Source: JACCUZ01 sp038246575 | Lineage (GTDB): Bacteria > Actinomycetota > Actinomycetes > JACCUZ01 | Direction: 5' to 3' | Length of the DNA stretch: 64,000 bases | Assembly (NCBI GenBank): GCA_038246575.1 | Contig: JBBRVU010000001.1 | Location: 93,072-157,071, forward strand | In this document: positions 43,116 through 51,827 of the stretch, in pieces | Layout: every line of letters starts with the position of its first letter | Position numbering within the stretch: the stretch's first letter is position 1 | Notes under the pieces: generated by a model | What the model was told of the DNA's origin: nothing | The model's input: only the letters and a program-made list of their open reading frames with translations | The model's database searches: none | Translations under genes and position numbers: made by a program

Positions 43116-44597
43116 CTAGGCGCGGTAGGACAGCGTGGTCATCATGCCGGCCTCGGCGTGGTAGATGTTGTGGCAGTGCGTTGCCCACTGACCGGGGTTG
43201 TCCGCGTCGAAGTCGACCTCCACCCGCTCCATGTGCCGCACGATGACGGTGTCCTTCCGGGCGCCGCCGCGCACAAGCGCGAAGGTGTGCCCGTGCACGT
43301 GCATCGGATGAAACATCATCGACATGTTCGTGAATCGGACGCGGACGCGCTCGCCCTGCTCGATGGGCAACGGAGTCGCGTCCGGGAACGTCTTCCCGTT
43401 GATGGTCCACCGGTATCGCGCCATCGACCCACTGAGGACTAGATCGTGTCGACGGTCCGGGGTTCGACGCGCCAGCCGGACCGCATCGTCGCCGACGAGG
43501 TCAGCACCCATCAGCACCAACTTGTCCAGCTCCATCGGGCGTACGTCCGCACTCGGCGCACTGCCGCTACCGGTGCGCACCAGGGCGAGACCTTGGCCCG
43601 CCTTGCCTTCGGCGCTGGCCACGAACGGGAACGCCCCGTCGGCGAGGGTCACTTCGACGTCGTAGCGCTCCCCCATCGCGATCAGCAGGGCATCGGTCTC
43701 CACCGGCACCACCGGGAACCCGTCGGAGTGTGTGACGGTCATCCGGTGTCCGCCCAGGGCGACTCGGAACGCCGTGTCCGAGCCGGCGTTGACTATCCGC
43801 AGCCTGACCCGCTGACCAGGCTTCCCCTCCAGCGTCACCGGGGCCGCGGGCACCCGTCCGTTGACGAGGTAGTGGGTGTACTTGATGTCGCCGGCGTCGC
43901 CCAGCAGTGGTGAGGTCATCGACCCGCTCATCGAGCCGCCGTCCAGTCCCTCCATCCCGTCCATGCCGGCCATGCCGTCGGAGCCGGTCAACTCGGCCAG
44001 GACCTCGTCGGGGGTGCGTCCCGTGCCGTCCAGCCAGTCGTCGAGCACGAGGGTCCACTCGGCGTCGTACGCGCCGGGCTCGTCGGGATCGTCCACGACC
44101 AGCACGCCGTACAGACCGCGGTCGAGCTGGACGCCCGAGTGCGGGTGATAGAAGTACGTGCCGGGGTCCGGGGCCGTGAAGTCGTAGATGAACTGGCTGG
44201 CGGGTTCGATGCTCCGCTGGGTGATACCCGGAACACCGTCCATGTCGTTGCGCAGCGCGAGCCCGTGCCAGTGCACGCTGGTCCCCACCGGCAGCGCGTT
44301 GTCCACGGTGACCCTCATTCGGTCGCCAGCCGTCGCGCGCAGCAGCGGGCCGGGCAGGGCGTCGCCGTACGCCCATGTCCTCACGAGTGGCCCACCGAGG
44401 TCGAGGGTGACCGGCTGCGGGGTCAGTCGAGCCGTGACCACCCTCTGGCCAGCAGTGCGTCGAGCAGTCTCGGCACGCCGGACCGCCGCCGATCCGGCGG
44501 CAACACCCTCGGTGCTCGATCCGCAGGCCCCGAGAGTCGCCACGCCCAGGGTGCCGAAGGCGGCGGCGAGCAGCTGGCGGCGGGAGAGGTCGACCAC
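43116..44597 (-). CDS. Multicopper oxidase (Tat-exported, probable lipoprotein)
   Basis: A 493-residue three-cupredoxin oxidase. The N-terminus has a twin-arginine motif (LSRRQLLAAAFG) and a lipobox-like LGACGS. All copper motifs are present: HWHG (109-112), HPHSG (151-155), HPMHVHGHTF and HCHNIYHAEAGM. Between domains 1 and 2 lies a Met-rich insert (Met209, 212, 215, 223, 227), as in CueO-type cuprous oxidases. Likely role: oxidising Cu(I) or phenolics outside the cell. GTG 44597 start. It follows the SHOCT gene on the same strand, and phase with the divergent two-component genes suggests copper- or stress-induced control. Confidence 0.92.
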   Translation of the reverse strand: MVDLSRRQLLAAAFGTLGVATLGACGSSTEGVAAGSAAVRRAETARRTAGQRVVTARLTPQPVTLDLGGPLVRTWAYGDALPGPLLRATAGDRMRVTVDNALPVGTSVHWHGLALRNDMDGVPGITQRSIEPASQFIYDFTAPDPGTYFYHPHSGVQLDRGLYGVLVVDDPDEPGAYDAEWTLVLDDWLDGTGRTPDEVLAELTGSDGMAGMDGMEGLDGGSMSGSMTSPLLGDAGDIKYTHYLVNGRVPAAPVTLEGKPGQRVRLRIVNAGSDTAFRVALGGHRMTVTHSDGFPVVPVETDALLIAMGERYDVEVTLADGAFPFVASAEGKAGQGLALVRTGSGSAPSADVRPMELDKLVLMGADLVGDDAVRLARRTPDRRHDLVLSGSMARYRWTINGKTFPDATPLPIEQGERVRVRFTNMSMMFHPMHVHGHTFALVRGGARKDTVIVRHMERVEVDFDADNPGQWATHCHNIYHAEAGMMTTLSYRA

Positions 44598-44711
44598 GGT
44601 GGCAACGGGTCCTTCCAGGTCGGGGGCATCACGGCAGGCCAGAGTGAGCCGAAGCCCGCCGGACCCAGCATCAGTGGTCTACGGGCCGCATGCCGCCCAA
44701 CGCCCTCATTC

Positions 44712-44736
44712 TTCAGCGAACCTTCATCCTTGTTCA
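44712..44736. promoter_or_regulatory. Three phased TTCA half-sites upstream of the multicopper oxidase
   Basis: TTCAGCG (44712), TTCATCC (44723) and TTCAGCG (44733) start 11 and 10 bases apart, the spacing of OmpR/PhoB-family direct repeats. They overlap the 3' end of the SHOCT gene, about 115-140 bases before the oxidase start. The OmpR-type regulator encoded at 45123 is the obvious candidate to bind. Confidence 0.4.
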
Positions 44737-44982
44737 GCGGCCGGAGCCCAGCAGCTCACGCCGCACCCGGTAGTCCGACTCGTCGATCTCGCCGCGGGCG
44801 AAGCGCTCGTCAAGGACTCGACGCGCGTCAGTCCCGTCCTCGACTGGTGGCGTCCGCCGCCCGTCCCGCGTCCCGCGGAACAATGCGAACACGACAACCG
44901 CCATGAGCGTCCAGAACGCCACCATGCCCAGGCTCATCAGAAGCCAGCCCCATCCAGGGCTCTCGCCGTACCACCACATCAT
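44734..44982 (-). CDS. SHOCT-domain small membrane protein
   Basis: An 82-residue protein beginning MMWWYGESPGWGW, with one helix (LLMSLGMVAFWTLMAVVVFAL) and a C-terminal SHOCT motif (RRVLDERFARGEIDESDYRVRREL). SHOCT segments are oligomerisation modules often found beside metal-efflux and oxidase genes. ATG 44982 is chosen because AAAGGAG lies 9 bases upstream; an in-frame ATG at 44991 abuts that site. It is divergent from the two-component pair. Confidence 0.87.
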   Translation of the reverse strand: MMWWYGESPGWGWLLMSLGMVAFWTLMAVVVFALFRGTRDGRRTPPVEDGTDARRVLDERFARGEIDESDYRVRRELLGSGR

Positions 44983-45064
44983 GGTCACCATCTCCTTTGG
45001 CTCGACACCATCCTGGCGGGCGTCGACGGCCACGGGATAGGGCCGTTCGACCCGTCGCTACGGG

Positions 45065-45104
45065 ACCTCCGGGCTCGCCCACCGGGTTACCGACACCCGG
45101 AGGT
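45065..45104. promoter_or_regulatory. 9-bp inverted repeat before the response regulator gene
   Basis: ACCTCCGGG (45065-45073) and CCCGGAGGT (45096-45104) are perfectly complementary across 22 bases, in the 140-base gap between the divergent SHOCT and regulator genes. It may be an operator for autoregulation or, if transcribed, a leader hairpin close to the start codon at 45123. Confidence 0.42.
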
Positions 45105-45122
45105 GCCCGACAGACTGAGGTC

Positions 45123-45875
45123 ATGAGCCCGACGTCGACCGGTCCCGCGGTGCCAAGGCCCGGGGATGCCCCCGGCCGTAGGGTGCTGGTCGTCGATGAC
45201 GAACGCCCGTTGGCCAAGCTGGTCGCCAGCTATCTGCAACGGGACGGCTTCGACGTGTCGCTGGCGCACGCTGGCGTGACCGCGCTCGACGTGGCCCGGC
45301 GGGTCGATCCGGACGTCGTCATTCTCGACCTCGGGCTACCGGAGCTCGACGGCGTGCAGGTGTGTCGGGAGCTGCGGACCTTCTCCGACTGCTACGTCAT
45401 CATGGTGACCGCACGTGGTGAGGAGACCGACAAGCTGGTCGGTCTCTCAGCCGGCGCGGACGACTACCTGACCAAGCCCTTCAGCCCCCGCGAGCTGCTC
45501 GCTCGGGTCCATGCGATGCTCCGCCGCCCCCGAACCGACCCGACGCACAGCGGCGGTGTCGATGGCCCCGCGTCCAGGGTGTTCGGTCCCCTGACGATCG
45601 ACGTCAGCGCACGCGAGATCCACCTCGAGGATGAGCCGGTTGCAGTCACCCGAACGGAGTTCGACGTCCTTGCGGCGCTCTCCGCCCGTCCCGGCTCGGC
45701 TTTCACCCGCCGCGAGCTCATCGACACCGTGTGGGGCGCAACGTGGGTGGGCGACGAGCACCTCGTGGATGTCCACGTGGGTCACCTGCGGAGGAAGCTG
45801 GGCGACGACCCCAACGCTGCGAGGTTCATCAGGACCGTTCGCGGCATCGGCTATCGGATGGGTGCCGGCTCGTGA
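45123..45875 (+). CDS. OmpR-family response regulator
   Basis: A 250-residue regulator: receiver domain with acidic pocket VVDDERP, phospho-acceptor Asp69 (VVILDLGLPELDG) and LTKPF lysine, then a winged helix (TRTEFDVLAALSARPGSAFTRREL; VDVHVGHLRRKLGDD; VRGIGYRMG). ATG 45123 begins a normal N-terminus. Its stop is shared with the kinase GTG (GTGA). Likely targets are the neighbouring SHOCT and multicopper oxidase genes. Confidence 0.93.
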   Translation: MSPTSTGPAVPRPGDAPGRRVLVVDDERPLAKLVASYLQRDGFDVSLAHAGVTALDVARRVDPDVVILDLGLPELDGVQVCRELRTFSDCYVIMVTARGEETDKLVGLSAGADDYLTKPFSPRELLARVHAMLRRPRTDPTHSGGVDGPASRVFGPLTIDVSAREIHLEDEPVAVTRTEFDVLAALSARPGSAFTRRELIDTVWGATWVGDEHLVDVHVGHLRRKLGDDPNAARFIRTVRGIGYRMGAGS

Positions 45876-46996
45876 CCCGCACGTCTACGGCGCTCTCGGA
45901 TCGTCGGCGGGTGGGACTGGCGGTGCGGCTGCTGGCAGCCCAGCTCCTCGTCCTGCTCGTCGGGGCGCTGACCGCCTGGGCTGTGGCAGCCGCAATCGGC
46001 CCGCCGCTGTTCCACGAGCACCTGCGTCGGGCGGGGATGTCTGCCTCTCCGTCGCAGGTAGGCCACGCTGAGGAGGCGTTCCGGTCGGCGAGCGCAGTGA
46101 CTCTGACGCTGGCGCTGCTGGCGGCGCTTGCCGCCGCGCTGGTGGTCAGCGCCTACGTCACGAGCCGGGTCGGCAGATCGGTGTCCGCGGTTGCAGCGGC
46201 GGCTGGCGACGTCGCCGGCGGCCACTACGACGCACGCGTCCCTCAGCCGGGTCTGGGCGACGAGTTCGACAAGCTGGCACTGTCGTTCAACGCGATGGCG
46301 GACCGCCTCGAGACCGTGGAGGACACCCGGCGACGCCTGCTCGCCGACCTGGCGCACGAGATGCGCACCCCCGTGGCGACCCTGGACGCCTACCTCGAGG
46401 CACTCGAGGACGGCGTCGCCACCCTCGACACGACAACGACCGCCGTGCTGCGCGACCAGACCCGACGCCTCGCACTTCTGGCAACGGACATCCGCGCTGT
46501 CTCCCGTGCCGAGGAACGCGAGCTAGTCAGGTCAGCGGAGGCTGTGGCGCCGGCCGACCTTGTCTCCGCGGCAGCTGCCGGAGCGGCTGACCGCTACGCC
46601 GCCAAGGGTGTGGTCCTCGGCACTCGAGTGGCGTCGGACGCGCCCGGAGTCCGGGTCGACGCGGAGCGGATCGGACAGGTCCTCGGCAACCTCCTGGACA
46701 ATGCGCTGCGGCACACACCCGAGGGAGGGACCGTCACGGTGCGAGCGAGACGATCCGGGGCCGACCTGGAGCTCTCCGTCGCAGACACCGGCGACGGCAT
46801 TGCCGCGGAGCATCTGGATCACGTCTTCGAGCGCTTCTACCGAGTCGACCAGGCGCGCGACCGTGACCATGGGGGCACCGGGATCGGGCTGGCTATCGCC
46901 AAGGCGCTGGTCGACGCTCACGGCGGCCGGATCGACGTGATCAGCCCGAGTGACGGGCAGGGTGCTGAGTTCAGGGTCCTGCTGCCGCCCGAGTGA
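45872..46996 (+). CDS. Sensor histidine kinase (HAMP)
   Basis: A 374-residue kinase with two helices (about 20-42 and 75-97) flanking a 32-residue external loop containing His48, His50 (FHEH), Met56 and His65, a possible metal-sensing cluster. A HAMP domain (97-150), DHp with His162 in AHEMRTP, and HATPase domain (NLLDNALRHTPEGG; GGTGIGLAIAKAL) follow. GTG 45872 overlaps the regulator stop. The His/Met loop and the neighbouring copper oxidase make copper or silver a plausible signal. Confidence 0.92.
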   Translation: MTRTSTALSDRRRVGLAVRLLAAQLLVLLVGALTAWAVAAAIGPPLFHEHLRRAGMSASPSQVGHAEEAFRSASAVTLTLALLAALAAALVVSAYVTSRVGRSVSAVAAAAGDVAGGHYDARVPQPGLGDEFDKLALSFNAMADRLETVEDTRRRLLADLAHEMRTPVATLDAYLEALEDGVATLDTTTTAVLRDQTRRLALLATDIRAVSRAEERELVRSAEAVAPADLVSAAAAGAADRYAAKGVVLGTRVASDAPGVRVDAERIGQVLGNLLDNALRHTPEGGTVTVRARRSGADLELSVADTGDGIAAEHLDHVFERFYRVDQARDRDHGGTGIGLAIAKALVDAHGGRIDVISPSDGQGAEFRVLLPPE

Positions 46997-47006
46997 AGGC
47001 CCTGCC

Positions 47007-48299
47007 TCAGGCGAGGATGCGCGGCGGGTGCTCGAGCAGCGACACCAGAGCCCGCATCCACTCGGCGGCAGTGGCGCCGTCGACGGGCCGGTGATCGACC
47101 GACAGGGTCAGCCTCATCACCGTGCCGACGCTCAGGACGCCGTCCACCACGACCGGCTCATCCCGGGCCGCACCGACGGCGAGGATCGATGCCTGCGGCG
47201 GGTTGATGATGGCGGCAAACTCCTCCGTGCCGTACATGCCGAGGTTGGTCACGCTGATCGTGCCGCCGGCCAGCTCGTGCTGCTGGAGGCGCCCCGACCT
47301 GGCCCGTTCGGCGAAGTCCTGGACCGTGCGCGCCACCGCGGAGATGGACAGGTCCTGGACGGATCTCACAACAGGAGTCACCAGGCCGTTGTCGGTGGCG
47401 ACGGCCACCGACACGTCGACGGAGGAGTACGCGCGAATCGTGTCCTCGGTCCAGACCACGTTCAGCGCGGGAACCTGGAGGTGCGCGCCGGCAACCGCCT
47501 TGATGACCAGGTCGTTGACCGAGATGCGCACTGCCGCGCCCTCGTTGACCTCGCGGCGCAGATCGAGCAGGCGCCCGGCGTTGACCGTGGCCCGCAGGTA
47601 GAAGTGTGGAGCCGTCTGCTTGCTCTCCGTGAGTCGGGCGGCGATCAGCCGCCGCAGCTTCGAGTGCGGCACATCGGTCCACGGCGCGCGGTCCGATGTG
47701 ACCGCGCCGGCCGTCCTCGGGGCGATGCGGCCATTCCTCCCGGGCGAGAGGGCGAGCTCGACGTCGCGACGCAGCACCCGGCCGTTCGGGCCGGTTCCCT
47801 CGATCTGCCCGATCGGCAGGTCCGCCGACTTGGCCAACCGCCGGGCGAGCGGGCTGGCGAACACCCGGTCGGACGGCGCGGTGGACGACGAGTCGACCGG
47901 CGCCGGAACAGAGGGAGCAGACGCCGGTGCCGGCGCCGCCTCCGGTGTGTCCAGCAGGTCCGGTGCCGCCGGGTCCGACGGGGGCACCGCATCCGCAGGG
48001 GGCGCTGCGACACCGACACCGAGCTCGGCCAGCACGGCCTCGAGATCCGACACCTGCTCCCCCGGCGCTCCGATCAACGCGATCGCTGCGCCGATCTCGA
48101 CCTCCGCTCCCGGCGCGACGAGTAGCTTGAGCAGCACGCCGTCGGCCTCAGCGGCGACGTCGACAACAGCCTTGGCCGTCTCCACTGTCGCGATGACGTC
48201 GTCCTTCGCGAACGCGACGTTCTCCGCGAGCGGCCAGCTCGACAGCACAGCCTCGGTGGTGTTGGCGGCGACCTCGGGCATGCGCAGCAGCTCGGCCAC
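47007..48299 (-). CDS. Dihydrolipoamide acyltransferase (E2) of a 2-oxoacid dehydrogenase complex
   Basis: A 430-residue E2. One lipoyl domain with Lys43 in VETAKAVVDV, an Ala/Pro-rich linker (about 95-145), a peripheral-subunit-binding domain (SPLARRLAKSADLPIGQIEG) and the catalytic domain with His403 in DHRPVDGATAAEW. It starts 3 bases after the E1 stop. No E3 (lipoamide dehydrogenase) is nearby, so it presumably shares the cell's common E3. The acyl group carried is not known. Confidence 0.93.
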   Translation of the reverse strand: MAELLRMPEVAANTTEAVLSSWPLAENVAFAKDDVIATVETAKAVVDVAAEADGVLLKLLVAPGAEVEIGAAIALIGAPGEQVSDLEAVLAELGVGVAAPPADAVPPSDPAAPDLLDTPEAAPAPASAPSVPAPVDSSSTAPSDRVFASPLARRLAKSADLPIGQIEGTGPNGRVLRRDVELALSPGRNGRIAPRTAGAVTSDRAPWTDVPHSKLRRLIAARLTESKQTAPHFYLRATVNAGRLLDLRREVNEGAAVRISVNDLVIKAVAGAHLQVPALNVVWTEDTIRAYSSVDVSVAVATDNGLVTPVVRSVQDLSISAVARTVQDFAERARSGRLQQHELAGGTISVTNLGMYGTEEFAAIINPPQASILAVGAARDEPVVVDGVLSVGTVMRLTLSVDHRPVDGATAAEWMRALVSLLEHPPRILA

Positions 48300-48302
48300 C
48301 GG

Positions 48303-50483
48303 TCAGCGCCCCGTCATCTCGGTGAGCTTGGCGGCGACTTCCTCGGACTGCGCGATGGCCGCGCGCTCGAGCACCCTGCTGATGCTCGGCGAGGCGGTGC
48401 CACCGGTCACGCGCTCGACCGGGTGGTCCAGCCAGTCGAAGAAGCGGCGCTGGATCTCGTCGGCGAGCCACCCCCCGTACGATGTCCCGATTGCGCCCTG
48501 CTCGGCGATGAGCACCGCGTTGGTCTTCCTGATGCTCTCCCCGATCGTGTCCCAGTCGATGCTGGCTCGGTCCAGCCAGCGCAGGTCGATCACCTCGGCG
48601 TCGACGTTGCCGAGCCTCCCGACGGCCTCCATGACGTACGCCGTCATGGCCAGGTAGCTGATGACCGTCACCTCGGCGCCGGCGCGGCGGATGGCCGCTT
48701 TCCCGACCGGGAGGCAGTAGTCGAGGTCGTCGACCGGCCCGTCACCCGTGGATCCGTAGAGGTCGACGTGCTCGAGCACGACCACCGGGTCGTTGCACCT
48801 CAGCGCGGTGTTCATCAGGCCCACGTAGTCGAACGGCGTCGATGGGGCGACGATGCGCCAACCGGCGGCGGTGGCGAAGACGCCGGCAGGGTCCATCGAG
48901 TGCTGGGAGCCATAGCCAGTCCCCATCGCGACCTTGCTGCGCAACACGAACGGGACCTTTCCGTCGCCCCCGAACATGTGCCGCGCTTTGCCGATCTGGT
49001 TGAACAGCTGGTCGGCAGCCACCCACATGAAGTCGGCGTACATGAACTCGACGATGGGCTTGTACCGACCGTCCAGGGCCACTCCGCCGCCGAGACCGGC
49101 GAAGGCGTTCTCGCTGATCGGCGTCCCGAGGACGCGGTCCGGAAAGGCCTCGGCGAGGCCACGGGTCGCGCCGTTGGTGCCCCCGTTGAGCCGGTGCACG
49201 TCCTCGCCCATCACCACGACGGTCTCGTCGGTCTCCATCCGGCGCCCCATGACACCGGCAACGGCGTCGATGAACTTCATCTCGTCGATCTCACCCTGGA
49301 AGGTGTCGCGGTCGGCGAAGGGCGCGCCCTCGAGCTCGCTGAGGTCGCCGCGAACTCCGACGTCGGCGAACGCCGGGTCTGGCCACTCCGCTGGCTTGAT
49401 CTGGCGCTGGCCGGGCTTGCCACCCGGCAGCGGCTCGAGCAGGACGTCACCGATCTCGGCCATGAGCGCCTTGCACCGCTCGACGAAGGCGTCGAGGTCC
49501 GCGGCCTCGAGAATGCCTCGCCGGGTGAGGTTGAGCGCCACCTGGTCGATCGGGTCGCGCGCACGCCACTCGGCCTCCTCGTCCTTGGTCCGGTAGCGGA
49601 AGGCACTCCCTGGGAACGGGCCGTTCTGGTGGAAGTAGCGGTAGACGTCGGCCTCGATCACCGTGGGGCCGTTGCCGCCGCGCATGTGCGCGAGAGCGGC
49701 CTGCATCGTCAGGTGGACCGCCAACGGGTCCATGCCGTCGACCTTCCAGCTCGGGATGCCGAATCCCGGGCCGCGGGCCGAGAGCCGAGGCTCGCCGGTG
49801 GCCTCGAACACGGTGGTGGACACGGCGTACTGGTTGTTCTCGATGAAGAAGCAGATCGGCAGGTGCCACGCCGCCGCGAGGTTGAGCGTCTCGAGCGTCG
49901 AGCCGATGTTGATGGCCCCGTCGCCGAAGTAGGTGACAGCCACGGCATCGCTGCCGGAGTGGCGGTGCGCCCAGGCGGAACCTGCTGCCAGCGGCACACC
50001 TCCTCCGACGATGGCATTGGTGCCGATGGCGCCGGCCTCGTTCCACTGCAGATGCATGGAGCCGCCGCGGCCGTGGCTGAACCCTCGGTCGAGGCCACAG
50101 ATCTCGGCGAGGGTCCGCAACAGCACCGCGCCGACGTCGTCGGACACCGCGACCGTCGGGTCGATGCCGTTCGGCTCGACATGGGAGAGAACCTTGGCGA
50201 GGAACTGGTGGTGCCCACGGTGCGAGCCGTTGACCGTGTCCTCACTCGTGAGCCCGAGAACGGACCCCACCGCACCGCCTTCCTGGCCGATGCTCGAGTG
50301 GGCCGGCCCGTGGATCAGCCCGTCGCCGGCGAGCAGGAGCACGTACTCCTCGAAGGTGCGGATGAGCACGAGCTGGCTGAACATCGAGGTCAGCAGCTGG
50401 GGATCGGCGGCGTCCCAGTCGGCCTCGGTGGTGACGAGCTCGACCCACGGGACCGCAGGTTCGAGCAGGTGACGCTCGGTCAT
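48303..50483 (-). CDS. Fused alpha-beta E1 component of a 2-oxoacid dehydrogenase complex
   Basis: A 726-residue protein joining what are usually two subunits. Residues 1-340 are the E1-alpha domain with the thiamine diphosphate motif GDG (187-189) to NN (216-217) and the HGRGGSMH loop. After a linker, residues 400-726 are E1-beta (VVVMGEDVHRLNGGTNGATRGL; GTPISENAFAGLGGGVALDG; KVAMGTGYGSQHS). The alpha part resembles acetoin/branched-chain enzymes more than pyruvate E1. Divergent from a VOC/GntR pair, with palindromic operators in between. Confidence 0.92.
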   Translation of the reverse strand: MTERHLLEPAVPWVELVTTEADWDAADPQLLTSMFSQLVLIRTFEEYVLLLAGDGLIHGPAHSSIGQEGGAVGSVLGLTSEDTVNGSHRGHHQFLAKVLSHVEPNGIDPTVAVSDDVGAVLLRTLAEICGLDRGFSHGRGGSMHLQWNEAGAIGTNAIVGGGVPLAAGSAWAHRHSGSDAVAVTYFGDGAINIGSTLETLNLAAAWHLPICFFIENNQYAVSTTVFEATGEPRLSARGPGFGIPSWKVDGMDPLAVHLTMQAALAHMRGGNGPTVIEADVYRYFHQNGPFPGSAFRYRTKDEEAEWRARDPIDQVALNLTRRGILEAADLDAFVERCKALMAEIGDVLLEPLPGGKPGQRQIKPAEWPDPAFADVGVRGDLSELEGAPFADRDTFQGEIDEMKFIDAVAGVMGRRMETDETVVVMGEDVHRLNGGTNGATRGLAEAFPDRVLGTPISENAFAGLGGGVALDGRYKPIVEFMYADFMWVAADQLFNQIGKARHMFGGDGKVPFVLRSKVAMGTGYGSQHSMDPAGVFATAAGWRIVAPSTPFDYVGLMNTALRCNDPVVVLEHVDLYGSTGDGPVDDLDYCLPVGKAAIRRAGAEVTVISYLAMTAYVMEAVGRLGNVDAEVIDLRWLDRASIDWDTIGESIRKTNAVLIAEQGAIGTSYGGWLADEIQRRFFDWLDHPVERVTGGTASPSISRVLERAAIAQSEEVAAKLTEMTGR

Positions 50484-50529
50484 CGGGGCTCCCGTCGGTG
50501 GCGGTGAATAGTCGCAGCGTGGCAGAGAA

Positions 50530-50591
50530 TGGATCCAATCTCAATCCCTGAAGGCACTATGGTGTCCTTCGACCGGCCGTTTGGATCCAAA
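50530..50591. promoter_or_regulatory. Two TGGATCCA operators between E1 and VOC genes
   Basis: TTTGGATCCAAA (50580-50591) is a perfect 12-bp palindrome; TGGATCCA recurs at 50530-50537, 51 bases upstream. TATGGT at 50558-50563 is a good -10 for the VOC gene, so one site lies just after the transcript start and the other in the -35 region; the latter is also near the likely -35 of the E1 gene. The core matches the known operator of VanR-type FCD-GntR regulators, and an FCD-GntR gene lies just downstream. Confidence 0.68.
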
Positions 50592-50604
50592 AAGGAGGTA
50601 CGTG

Positions 50605-51123
50605 GTGGCTGACGAACCGGGTGTGCTGCCGGGGCTGACCGGGGTGGACCACATCGGCTTCACCGTGCCCGACCTCGAGGAAGCGCGCAGCTTCCTGGTC
50701 GACGTGCTGGGTTGCGAATACATGTACAGCCTCGGGCCCTACCGCCACGACGACGAGTGGATGACCGAGCATCTCGGCGTCGACCCGCGGGCGGTCATGG
50801 AGGCACTGCACTTCTTCCGCTGCGGCGGGCAGGCGATCTTCGAGGTGTTCCAGTACTCGGCGCCGGACCAGGACCCGCAGGTTGCGCGCAACAGCGACAT
50901 CGGCGGTCACCACGTCGCGCTCTACGTCGACGATCTCGACGCGGCCGTGGATTTCCTGAAGGATCGGGGCGTGACGATGCTTGGCGAACCGACCGCAAGT
51001 CGCGGCCCGTCCGAGGGCCAGCGCTGGGTCTACTTCCTCGCCCCGTGGGGGATGCAGTTCGAGCTCGTGTCCTACCCGAACGGGAAGGCCTTCGACCGCG
51101 AACACTCCTCGGTCCCGCAATGA
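50605..51123 (+). CDS. VOC-family metal-dependent protein
   Basis: A 172-residue two-module VOC protein: VDHIGFTVPDLEEARSFLVDVLG and HHVALYVDDLDAAVDFLKDRG begin the modules, and GMQFELVSYP ends the second. His (DHIGF), His (HHVAL) and Glu (QFELV) are placed as metal ligands, as in methylmalonyl-CoA epimerase and extradiol dioxygenases, so a true enzyme is likely. GTG 50605 is used (AAGGAGG 6 bases upstream; GTG 50602 is too close). Co-transcribed with gntR (ATGA overlap). Confidence 0.87.
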   Translation: MADEPGVLPGLTGVDHIGFTVPDLEEARSFLVDVLGCEYMYSLGPYRHDDEWMTEHLGVDPRAVMEALHFFRCGGQAIFEVFQYSAPDQDPQVARNSDIGGHHVALYVDDLDAAVDFLKDRGVTMLGEPTASRGPSEGQRWVYFLAPWGMQFELVSYPNGKAFDREHSSVPQ

Positions 51124-51791
51124 CCACTGCGACCGATGCACGCGACGACGTGGGCCGGGCCGCCAGCGCACGCATCGCCGACCATCTGCGCGACGCGATC
51201 CTGGCCGGTCAGATCGGTCCGGGCGAACGCATCCGGCAGGAGGACGTCGCGGAGCGACTGGGGACCAGCCGACTCCCCGTCCGCGAGGCGCTGCGCATCC
51301 TCGAGGCGGAAGGGCTCACCGAGCACGCGGCGAACAAGGGCTCCCGCGTCCCGCTGCTCGACCCCCGAGAGCTCGATGTCGTCTACCAGATGCGCGAACG
51401 CCTCGAGCCCCTGGCGTTGACCGAGAGCCTCCCCCACCTCAGCGACTCGGAGATCCAAGAGCTCGAGACCATCCAGGAGCGGATCGCGGCCGACGTGGAC
51501 CTCAGCGAGTTCCTGGTCCTCGACCGGGCGTTCCACCTCGGGTCCTACGCCGGGTGCGACACGGAGCAGCTCGTCTCCAGCGTCGTGCGGATGTGGAACT
51601 CCACCCAGCACTACCGGCGCGTGTTCATGACCCTCGGTGGACCGGATCGGAGGTGGATCGTCGATCACGAGCACCGGCTGCTGCTGGACGCCATCAAGCG
51701 ACGCGATGCGGTGGACGCCGAGCGGTTCCTGTGCGGCCACATCCGGCGAACCCGCATCGAGCTCGCCCAGCACCCGGAGATCTTCGGCTGA
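51120..51791 (+). CDS. GntR-family regulator, FCD subfamily
   Basis: A 223-residue regulator with the GntR winged helix (LAGQIGPGERIRQEDVAERLGTSRLPVREALRILEAEGL, read in parts) and an all-helical FCD effector domain with His and Asp residues (LDRAFHLGSYAGC; DHEHRLLLDAIKRRDA) of the type that binds metal and a carboxylate. It overlaps the VOC gene, and presumably controls the divergent E1-E2 operon and its own through the TGGATCCA sites. Effector unknown, probably the complex's 2-oxoacid or a precursor. Confidence 0.9.
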   Translation: MTTATDARDDVGRAASARIADHLRDAILAGQIGPGERIRQEDVAERLGTSRLPVREALRILEAEGLTEHAANKGSRVPLLDPRELDVVYQMRERLEPLALTESLPHLSDSEIQELETIQERIAADVDLSEFLVLDRAFHLGSYAGCDTEQLVSSVVRMWNSTQHYRRVFMTLGGPDRRWIVDHEHRLLLDAIKRRDAVDAERFLCGHIRRTRIELAQHPEIFG

Positions 51792-51810
51792 CCCGCGACC
51801 CGGCTGACAG

Positions 51811-51821
51811 ACCCCTATGGT
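51811..51821 (+). promoter_or_regulatory. Leaderless promoter of the LuxR regulator gene with CCCCTATGG
   Basis: TATGGT (51816-51821) ends 7 bases before the ATG at 51828, so the message should start at the initiation codon. The overlapping ACCCCTATGG resembles CCCCTAATGG in the downstream promoter (54120-54128), suggesting that both are read by the same factor, possibly the LuxR protein itself. Confidence 0.5.
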
Positions 51822-51827
51822 CGAAGA

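Noticed and set aside
48423..50507. 694-codon plus-strand open frame opposite the E1 gene
   Set aside because: Antisense to an intact E1 gene; translation shows no domain and no ribosome-binding site.
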